This document shows positions 56,350 through 64,000 of a stretch of DNA of 64,000 nucleotides, one piece after another; within the stretch, counting starts at the first letter, position 1; each line of letters starts with the position of its first letter. Source of the DNA: Flaveria trinervia (taxonomy: Eukaryota; Streptophyta; Magnoliopsida; Asterales; Asteraceae); contig CM046456.1 in NCBI GenBank assembly GCA_025506515.1, forward strand, positions 14,766,061-14,830,060. Reading direction: 5' to 3'. Position numbers and translations under genes: made by a program. The notes under the pieces were generated by a model that made no database searches, had not been told where the DNA came from, and was given only the letters and a program-made list of their open reading frames with translations.

Positions 56350-57215
56350 TAGACTTGCACAAAAAAAACCGGTAAGAACCCGACACCGGCGTACCTGGCC
56401 GGACCCGGGTCCGGGTACAACCCGGCACCGGGTGTACCCGGTTCGTACCCGAAAAAAACACAGAGTTGTACCCGGTTGGGGGTTTTTTGGATTTTCTCGG
56501 ACCTGACCCTACCCGGACCCGACCCGACCCGGTTGAACCCGGGTACAACCTGGTTTCGACTATTTTTTTAACTAGCCGTTTTTAACGGCTATATAGCCGC
56601 TGGGGACCATTTTTGACTGTTTTTTTTGTTGTTTTTTGCCTCTAAATTAGTATAAATAGGTGTGGGTTGATATAGTTAGGTACCAAGCTTCAAACACAAA
56701 AAAATATACGCAAAAAAAAACGCAAAATATACTCTCGTTTACTCTCAAATCTCAATATGGCTCACTCTCAATCTTCCGTTAGTCAAGGTTCATCCAACTC
56801 TCCAACCGTCGTTCGTGTTCTTGCACACAATCGTAACATGGATGTTTGGTGCAATTGGGATATGGTTGAGTTGAGTGACGGATTTGTAAAGGCTCGTTAC
56901 AAGTTTTATGGAGCTTTGCTTGCTAAAGATTCTAACACGACTTTAAACAACACATTAGCAAGAAGTTTGTAAGTCGTTGAAAAATAATCCGGATTCACAA
57001 CAAACACAATTGAGTGGAGACGGTGGAATCTTTAATTACAACGTTAATGAGGTTCGAGATCGAATGGCGAAGTTCGTGATTCAAGAAGCTTTGCCTTTCA
57101 ATCACTTCGACAACCTCAGTTAACCAACTTAATTCGAGAGACGCTTCAACTTCGTTACACTCAATAAGTCGTACTACACTTAGACGATATGTTTAAATTA
57201 TGGAAGCAAGCAAAA
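56350..57215 (+). mobile_element. Decayed hAT transposon, 5' part with BED-type transposase start
   Basis: Begins near 56350 with TAGACTTGCACAAAAAA, similar to plant hAT termini, followed by many copies of ACCCGG/CCGGGT (56370-56555), the subterminal repeats to which hAT transposases bind. TATAAATAGG at 56652 and an ATG at 56757 open a transposase N-terminus: WCNWDMVELSDG, then ARYKFYGALLAKDSNTTLNN where the BED zinc finger normally has Cys residues; both are Tyr. A stop/frameshift near 56970 is followed by LKNNPDSQQTQLSGDGGIFNYN in another frame to about 57215. The catalytic domain and 3' terminus are missing. Confidence 0.75.
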
Positions 57216-57795
57216 AAATGATTTAATGTATTATTTGAAAAATAAAAATACGGTGTAAAGAAAATAGTGACGTTTGGTCGGCGCCAAAAGTTTTGCCTAA
57301 ATCGTACCTTGCGTAACCGCTATTGGGTAGATCCAAGTTCATAGCAAATGATGAAAACGTACGATTGCATTTGATCATTTTTTATTTCCGTACCCACACG
57401 CCAAACTTGGTATATATAGTAGGACGAATTTTATTTCAACTATGAGTACTCAGATTATCTGCATTTTATTTGGCCTGGTGGAAAGGAAATGAATCCCAAT
57501 TTCAATTTCTTTTCCGCAGGGCCCGTGATTACTAAGGTTCCAGATTCTACGGTAGCTTCGGAGTCTACGTTTTTTCTCTTAGTGGCAGGTAATTATCATT
57601 AGAAGAAAAAGATTAACTCCGGAAGTGGTGGAGATGTGTATTTGTTTAAAGGACCACTAGACGCGATGATAGTATACAAGACAAAACAATCTTGAAGAGA
57701 AATTGCAATCGAATATAAAGTACACGATGAGAGTGTTAGAAGAAGGAGTATCTTCTGGTATATACGACAAATAATTAGCATTTGATAAAGCCTCT
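57216..57795. other. Unassigned sequence left of element F
   Basis: No clear gene. A 69-bp open segment (57520-57588) is bracketed by TTTCCGCAG and GTAATT, exon-like, but too short to name. Element F is inserted at 57796. Confidence 0.4.
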
Positions 57796-58651
57796 TGTTA
57801 GATCAGTGATCTACGTTTGATTGATTAGAGAGTATAGCAGCGGAAAACAAACAATGAATTAGCCAATTCACAAGAACACAAAAGATATTCAGGTAAGAAC
57901 AAACGGTTATAGACAAAGAGAATTCTGCAAAATATATTTCATTCAATATTCGCTTTCGTGGTAACAGAATGTCACACATACAATTAGGTCAACACCTCTT
58001 ATATAGGAGATGTGACGTCTGCTGATGTCACTTGATAGTGACATCTAACAGAATTTATTCAAACTACTGATAGTTAACACAACTAAGATGATGTCAAACA
58101 GCTGACATCTTCTTACAAAAATGCTAAGTGTTAACTATCACTACAACTACTGAAAAGAAACTACTGAAACTACAACGACTGAAGAACATGCTCTTCAGTC
58201 GTTTTACAAATACTGAAACAAAAGAAAACTACTGAAAGAAACCATCACAACAACTGAAGAATGCTTCTTCAGCTGTTGTAACAAACTCTGAAGGCTTTAG
58301 TACTTGTACTTGAACTTCAGCTGTTGTCATCAGCTGATGTCTTCAGTCTTTGTACTTCAGCTGTTGATCTTCAGTACTTTGTTCTTCAGCTGTTGATCTT
58401 CAGACTTTGGTCTTCAGCTGTTGAAGTCTTCAGTACTTTAGTCTTCAGCTGTTGAAGTCTTCAGTACTTTAGTCTTCAGCTGTTGATCTTCAGACTTTGG
58501 TCTTCAGCTGTTGAAGTCTTCAGTACTTTAGTCTTCAGCTGTTGATCTTCAGACTTTGTTACAACAGCTGATCAAGTCTTCAGCAGTTGTTGTGATGACT
58601 GTAGGACTTAGAGGTTTTTCTGATCAGGCTCATTGGTCTTTTGGTCCAACA
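57796..58651 (-). repeat. 3' LTR of element F
   Basis: 856 bp, TGTTAGATCAGTGATC to TTTTGGTCCAACA. On the minus strand the polypurine tract TTCAGGGGGAGCT precedes it. U3 holds the CAGCTGTTG array (58160-58600), then a TATA box CCTATATAAG at 57998-58007. Confidence 0.88.
58160..58600. repeat. TTCAGCTGTTG motif array in element F LTR
   Basis: CTTCAGCTGTTGATCTTCAG and TTCAGCTGTTGAAGTCTTCA recur with CTTCAGTACTTT between them. Core CAGCTG is palindromic, and longer units can pair with AACTACTGAAG/CAACTGAAG units of the same array. Confidence 0.9.
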
Positions 58652-58668
58652 AGCTCCCCCTGAACCAA
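58652..58668 (-). other. Polypurine tract of element F
   Basis: Minus strand TTGGTTCAGGGGGAGCT directly abutting the LTR. The 200 bp between it and the ORF3 end at 58871 hold no gene. Confidence 0.85.
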
Positions 58669-58870
58669 TGCAGCCAAAACCTCTAAACTTATTGAAGATG
58701 TCCCACTTATTATGGCAGAAGGATTGGTCTTTTTGTCTTCTAGATCAGCTCAGAAGTGACCCTTTTAAGCACAGGCCTGGGAAGAAGTCTCAATGATCTG
58801 TTTGGCAAAGTATGAATGGGAACTCTGTCTTGGGGAACTGGACACAGAGTTGTTACCCCATCCATGAGAT

Positions 58871-60450
58871 CTACTTCCCCACTATGAGTCTGTATGACTC
58901 TCTTGTGTAGGCCTCAAGGAAGGTAATTTGTTCCTCCATGGTCAGCTCTTCAGCACCTCCTTCAAATAATGATTCAGGCCCATAGTACTCAGATAGGTAT
59001 TTGACCTGTTTCCCATTCTTTAGCTCCACAGTTGTTATTATTCTATAAGCAAATTCATCAGGGTGATTACCCTCTAGGAACAACTGGAGCTCATTCTTTC
59101 TGACTTCTTCAAGCCTCTTATATACTAACCCTTTTTCACCATTTTATTTTCCAGCATCTTCTGTGGGGTTTGGTTAGCTTTATAGCTTTCTTGAAGTCTT
59201 CTAGGATTTCCCAGGGTGATACTACAAAGACCAGTGAGATCACTTCATCTACAATCTTTTTCACCTGGCCAATGTATCTCTGTGGAATGTTTTTCTTGTG
59301 AATCCTATGAGACACCCTGGGATCAGGCCAAATCCTCACTCTCTCCTTTTGATATTGAAATGTATGCTTAGAGTATAATCTGAGAGCATGCTTCTTCATG
59401 TTGATGATAGAAGATGTGGCTGCATATGCTTTGTCAACCCTCCTCAACAATTCCTCATCGTGTGTTTGTGAAGCTCTTCTTCTTCTAGCTTCACTTTCAC
59501 AATTTGTCTTTGAGTTTCAGGAGTAATTGTTGGAGAGTGACTTGTGGCCTTCGGCAACTGTATAACAGCTGAGAGTGGCAGCCTATTCATTCATCATCAT
59601 CATCATCTTCTAGCCTCAATACCCTTCTCTTCTTCTTCTGGGGTACATCATCGGCTATTGGTTTTGAGGGTAAGGGAGTTGGTTTGGTGGTTGTTGTTTT
59701 GGTGGTTTTGGTGTGGGAATGTTGACAGGCTGTTCTAGCATTTTGGAAGTGAGTGTGGCTTTAGATTGCTTGGCTAGTTCAGTCCTGCTCCCAGCACCAG
59801 CTTCATTCAAAGCTTCAATAACTAATCCTTTAGTGTATACTTCAGACGAACAGATCTTGGTGGTTATTGCCAAGATGCTGTCCCTGGACCAAGCCTTGAT
59901 TTCGATCATTGATCTTCCAAGATATTTTGCTATAAATCTGATCATGATCTCCAGCCTTTCTCTTTCTAACACATCATAACTTGCCCATGTTTTGGATTTC
60001 TTCAATCTCTAATCTTCTGATCTCAGAGTCAAGTTTGTCAGTGTCATGGCCTTGCCTAAACAACTGATCAATGATGTTATCCATTGATCTGCTGTGTTCG
60101 GCATCAGCCCTTTTACCATCAGCTCCAAGGCAGTCTCCTTTTCATTCTTTTTTTCTTTGATTTCTCCATGTCAGCTTCCTTCTCCTTCTCTTTCAGTCTC
60201 CACAGCCAACTCCTTCTCTTTTTCCACTACTGTCACTTCTGTTTCTTTCTCTTTCTCTTTCCTCTCTGCACTCCTCTTTCTTTTTGCTTTCACTGACTGA
60301 ATCTCCCCCTTTTTGGTTGCATTGGTTGCAAGGGTTTGATTGTCAGAAAGCTTTTTGCCCACAACTTCCTCTATCAAGGGTTGTTACTGAGGAAAGCCTC
60401 TCATCAATGGTTTTGATCACTATATCAGTGATTATAGGTGTGATGAGAGG
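58871..60450 (-). pseudogene. Element F ORF3, C-terminal part
   Basis: Pieces in several frames: a Lys/Glu-rich stretch (60377-60171, KRKRSAERKEKEKETEV), a helical domain (60005-59655, KTWASYDVLERERLEIMIRFIAKYL then IEIKAWSRDSILAI), RVDKAYAATSSI through RIWPDPRVSHRI and QRYIGQVKKIVDEVI (59450-59136), and the end MEEQITFLEAYTRESYRLI (59083-58871). The general layout (acidic/basic low-complexity, then a compact aromatic domain close to the polypurine tract) matches the C-terminal ORF of element B. Plus-strand Phe/Ser-rich frames here are antisense artefacts. Confidence 0.6.
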
Positions 60451-60799
60451 TAGGGATTTTGAAAGATAGCAGCTATTTGCTCAGGGGGGTTCTGTTCCTG
60501 AGAAATAGTGCCAGAAGCAGAGGCAGGTGGCTGAGTATTTGGGAGTGGCTCTGTGTTTAGGAGACCTTCAGATGAAGTGCCATCTGTGGGGTTTGAGAGG
60601 CAGATGGTCTTTGATCCTCAGAAGTTTTGGCAAGCAGCTCTTTGAGTCTGCTCACCTCCTCTTCCAGGATGGTGTTTTGGGCTAAAACATCGTAAAAGAA
60701 GCCCAGGTCATCATCAGTAGTACTGAATCACCTGACCTCCTGATATAATCAGGATGAACATGCACTGAGTGTAGATCAGTTGTAGCATGTGCCCCTTTG

Positions 60800-62176
60800 T
60801 CTTGGAACTGGGGACTTCCTGCCTCAGGACTATGTCCTTCATCAGCAGTTGCCTCTGGTAAGGTCTTAGTGATGGTACCAACTACATCCTGATCATATGC
60901 TGAAGCAGGATAAGTGGCAGCCTCACCAGAAGTTCCAATCTCCTTTCTACACTAGGAAATGGAACATTGTAACCCCTATGCTGTGGGTTATCAGATGCAC
61001 TTTGGTCCTCCCCCTCAATGGTAGAGGTATGCCCAGTTGTAATTGGTATCTGGGGAGGGGGTGAGGAGTGCAACTGACTCAGCACTTGTGCAACAATTAA
61101 TGTAGGACTTTGGGGGGCGGTTGCATGTGGTGATTGGGTAGAAGCAGATTGCACCCGGGGTGAATGGTGCGCTTCAATGGTAACCTCTCAAGTGAGATAG
61201 GTTCCAGCAGTGTGGGTTCCCCAATATTGGTTGCAACAGGATCCTGTTGAGAGGATACCTGTGCGGCTTTGGCAGGTTGAGTCTTTGACACAACTGGGGG
61301 TTAATACCAGTATGTGCTTCCTGTGTTTGTGGTACAGGGGCATCCTCAGGGGACTCATCTCCCTGAGTAGCTTTTTTGGCTTTTTGGATTTGGTTTGGTG
61401 GGGACTCTGGATCTGGAGGTGGTGGCTGTGGGTTCCAACTGCGTGGGTTTTCGCAGCTTGGCAGCCTGTTTCAGTGTTTGGTCAGAGTTGTGCCTGGAGT
61501 ATACTTCAGGCAATACAGCCATTGCAGGGACTCCAAGGCCAACAAGTCCCTCAGCTTTCAGCTGATTCTCTATGATGGCCATAATGAACCGAGGATATAA
61601 ATCCATCGATTAGAAAGAGGTTTGAGGCCATATCCTTAAGTTCAAGAAAATAATTTCAGAAAAGTTTAAGTCTTGTTGCTCAAGGATAGAGAATAATACC
61701 TGCTGCCACCTGGTAGACATTTGATCCCAAGAGGATGTCTTAGGAGCTAAGCAAACATTACCATGTGAAAGATAAGACGTTCTGCATCATGGAAATGCTT
61801 CTTCAGGATGGTAGAGGCACTGAGGTTTCCCTGATATCCATGGTGGGCAAAGGATAAATCAGTTGTGCCCTTTGGATACCCAGCGGGAAAGTGGCATCAT
61901 TCAAGTTTAGGGTTTGGCGAATGATTTCCGGAGTGATGACCACTTGATGGTTGTTGACGAACGACTGGAGAGACTCGGTGTTGTTCTCCCAGTTATAAGG
62001 GTGACGTTCGTCCAAAACTGGTGTAAGGATTCGGCATGAATGGTGGGATTTAGAAGGAAGGCCGTTTGGTAGGGAGATTGGACCATTAGATCAATGGCGT
62101 TATCGAACTTTGTCCAAGGTGATTTTGTGAGGTAGGCAACACAGTTATGTCGTGGTTTGAGCTGCATGGTCGCCAT
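60800..62176 (-). pseudogene. Element F ORF3, N-terminal part
   Basis: ATG at 62176 (MATMQLKPRHNCVAYLTKS). Segments in two or three frames give DLMVQSPYQTAFLLNPTIHAESLHQFW, then NNHQVVITPEIIRQTLNLND. After a frame change near 61800 comes a stretch (about 61770-61640) with SWDQMSTRWQ, LNFSEIIFLNL, and then MDLYPRFIMAIIENQL (61606-61555). These correspond to FDELSDQMQ, FSFSKMIF and CMYPRFMQMII in element B, so the ORFs are homologous. A Pro/Ser/Thr-rich linker follows (61550-60880). No signal peptide is visible. Confidence 0.65.
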
Positions 62177-62250
62177 TAATGAGAGAGAAGTTTTGGAGAT
62201 TTGAACGTTAGGTTTGAAGAAGATGAAGCTCTGAAGGATTAGGTATTGGG

Positions 62251-62940
62251 TATTTATAGGGTAAGGGTTAGAAAACGACTGAAGGGTTTGGTGTTATTCA
62301 TCAGTAGTTTAAACGACTGATGACATGGTATTACCCTTTCAGAAGTTGAAACAACTGAAGTCTTGGTTTTAGGCATCAGCAGTTATAAAACTGAAAACCA
62401 TGGTTTTGACTTCAGATGTTTGAAAACAACTGAAGACTGGTTTTAGTCATCAGTAGTTGTGAAACTACTGAAAACCTTGGTTTGGTCTTCAGGTGTTGTA
62501 AACAACTGATAACTTGGTATTAGTCATCAGTTATGTACTGAAGAAACTACTGAAGACATGGTTTGTCATCAGTTGTTGTAAACAGCTGATGACTTGGTGT
62601 TAGTCATCAGTAGTTGTGAAACTACTGAAGACATGGTTTGTCATCAGTTGTTTAGGATGAAACAACAGTTGTAGAAACAACTGAAGAGAAAGTTCTCATC
62701 AGTAGTTTTCGTCAATTCATAGCCTTTCAGTTGTTTCATACTGTCCTCAACACTTACTCATCAGCCTTTTTGCTGTTTTCAGTTGTTTCATAGGACATCA
62801 GTACTTATCTGTTTTTACTGACATCAGTAGTTATAACTACATCAGTAGTTGTAACTTTATCAGTTGTTTTAACAGATCAGTACTATATGTGATATGGTCA
62901 CTAATGATCATCAGTACTTATTTACTGAGATCATCAGTAG
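62251..62940 (-). promoter_or_regulatory. Putative internal promoter for element F ORF3
   Basis: Minus strand: an array of (A)ACTACTGAAGAC, CATCAGTAGTTGT, AACAACTGAAG and TTCAGTTGTTT units (62940-62270) ends in CCTATAAATA at 62260-62251, 75-84 bp before the ORF3 ATG at 62176. The units are of the same type as in the LTR array (58160-58600). No intron needs to be assumed here. Confidence 0.6.
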
Positions 62941-62947
62941 TTATCAC

Positions 62948-64000
62948 TTATTCTAGCTGCAGCATACCAAGCCGTAACACTAGGTTTTGGAAAGTTGAAC
63001 TATCCAAAGGCTTAGTAAAAATGTCTGCAAGCTCATCAGCACTAGGCACAAACTTAGGATCAATCAGACCTTTTTCAAAACAATCCCTAATAAAATGATG
63101 TCTGATCTCTATATGTTTGGTCCTAGAGTGCTGGACTGGATTTTTGACAATGCACAGAGCTGAAGCACTATCCATTAATGGAGTCTTAGTCTCTGTAATG
63201 CCATAATCCAAAAGTTGGTTCTGAAGCCAGAGTACCTGAGAAGTACAACTTGCAGCTGCAATGTACTCTGCTTCAGCAGTGGATGTAGCAACAGATGTTG
63301 TTTCTTACTCTGCCAAGAAATCAAACAGTTGCCTAGGAATTGACATCCACCAGAAGTTGACTTTCTAGTTAACTTGCACCCTGCATAGTCACTATCTGAA
63401 AAAGCAACTAATTTGCAAGAGTGTCCAGTGGAATACCATAAACCTAGAGATTGTGTACCTTGCAAATATCTAAAGATCCTCTTGACTGCAATCAAATGAG
63501 ACTCTTTAGGAGCAGCCTGAAATCTAGCACAGACACAAGTAGCAAACATGATATCTGGTCTAGAAGCTGTTAAATACATCAAGGACCCAATCATACATCT
63601 GTAAAGTGTTTCATCAACAGCTTTACCTTTCTGATCCGCATCCAGTTGTGTGGTGTTGCACATGGGAGTAGAACAGGGCTTACAATTTTGTAAATCAAAC
63701 TTATTCAAAAGATCTTTTGTATATTTTGACTGATGAATAAAGGTTCCATCAGCCTTTTGTTTGATTGCAAGCCTAGAAAGAACTGTAATTCTCCCATTGC
63801 ACTCATTTCAAACCTCTTTTTCATTAATTTGGTAAAATCATCACACAACTGGGGATCAGAGGATGCAAAAATAATATCATCAACATAAATTTGAACAAGT
63901 AGCTTATGCTGATCCACCTTCTTAATAAACAAAGTTTTTCTATGGAGCCTCTAGTGAAATTATTCTTGAGAAGAAAAGTGGAAAGTGTCTCATACCAGGC
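62948..64000 (-). pseudogene. Element F reverse transcriptase-RNase H
   Basis: RT from the window edge: LLVQIYVDDIIFASSD (catalytic YVDD near 63880), KKRFEMSAMGELQFFLGL, a frameshift near 63770, then 63708-63175 with CKPCSTPMCNT, GSLMYLTASRPDIMFATC, FSDSDYAGCKLTRKSTSGGCQF (RNase H Asp). A further shift near 63300 leads to SASALCIVKNPVQHSRTKHIEIRHHFIRDCF (63211-62948) and the natural end. Two or three lesions in about 1 kb. Confidence 0.9.

Larger units (their letters stand above)
57796..64000 (-). mobile_element. Copia element F, 3' portion with ORF3
   Basis: Minus strand: RT and RNase H (64000-62948), noncoding motif array (62940-62265), TATA box, ORF3 region (62176-58871), polypurine tract and 3' LTR (58651-57796). 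The left flank is CCTCT. The remaining pol, gag and 5' LTR would lie right of the window. Its RT-RNase H resembles A-C but its LTR and motif array are unrelated in sequence, so it is a different family in the same structural group. Confidence 0.85.

Noticed and set aside
56297..56548. Short ORFs on both strands rich in Pro, Arg and Gly
   Set aside because: By-products of ACCCGG/CCGGGT subterminal repeats of the hAT remnant; no protein-like conservation.
57520..57588. Isolated 69-bp exon with AG and GT borders
   Set aside because: One short open segment without neighbours or a recognisable protein is not enough; mentioned only in the region description.
60084..60300. Phe/Ser-rich plus-strand ORFs that look like membrane peptides
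   Set aside because: Antisense of the Lys/Glu-rich stretch of element F ORF3.

Overview
The window reads as nuclear DNA of a flowering plant, almost entirely made of nested LTR retrotransposons. Reasons: tRNA-Met-type primer sites (TGGTATCAGAGC) beside LTRs, Ty1/Copia and Ty3/Gypsy gag-pol fragments, a hAT transposon remnant, a GT-AG intron and one plant Ole e 1-type secreted-protein gene. The style of the Gypsy LTRs (start TGTCACACCCCGACCG) and of the third ORF in the Copia elements suggests Asteraceae; that is inference from memory, not a search.

Layout. 1-7305: minus-strand Sirevirus-type Copia element A (5' LTR, gag, protease, integrase, RT-RNase H; runs off the left edge). 7306-9313: Gypsy debris and a SINE-like repeat. 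9314-18994: plus-strand Copia element B of the same family, 5'-truncated inside integrase, with a long third ORF (ORF3) and its 3' LTR. 18995-23020: Gypsy LTR and leader fragments. 23021-25589: a Sirevirus-type LTR and leader joined to a different 3' end with several polypurine tracts and another LTR. 25755-37208: complete element C with two 740-bp LTRs. 37209-40212: AT-rich and LTR debris. 40213-42140 and 51375-52600: an old Copia element (D) split by a complete Gypsy chromovirus (E, minus strand, 42141-51369, perfect target duplication GATGA). 52601-57795: a less repetitive stretch with the only host gene recognised (Ole e 1 family, 54447-55052) and a decayed hAT element. 57796-64000: minus-strand Copia element F of another family (3' LTR, ORF3, RNase H, RT), running off the right edge.

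The most interesting theme is the third ORF of elements B, C and F. It lies downstream of RNase H, where Sireviruses carry their so-called env-like gene. The three copies are divergent but share a core ending in a YPRF motif. In each, ORF3 is preceded by a TATA box and by an array of short dyad motifs of the same type as in that element's own LTR promoter; B and C also have a possible 5'-UTR intron ending just before the ATG. This suggests that ORF3 is an independently transcribed module whose control region was copied from, or exchanges with, the LTR.

Most element genes are broken by frameshifts and stops. Longest undamaged stretches: RT-RNase H of A (open from about 1138 to the window edge), integrase of B (336 codons), PR/RT/RNase H of Gypsy element E (one stop). 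All mismatch statements are by-eye comparisons.
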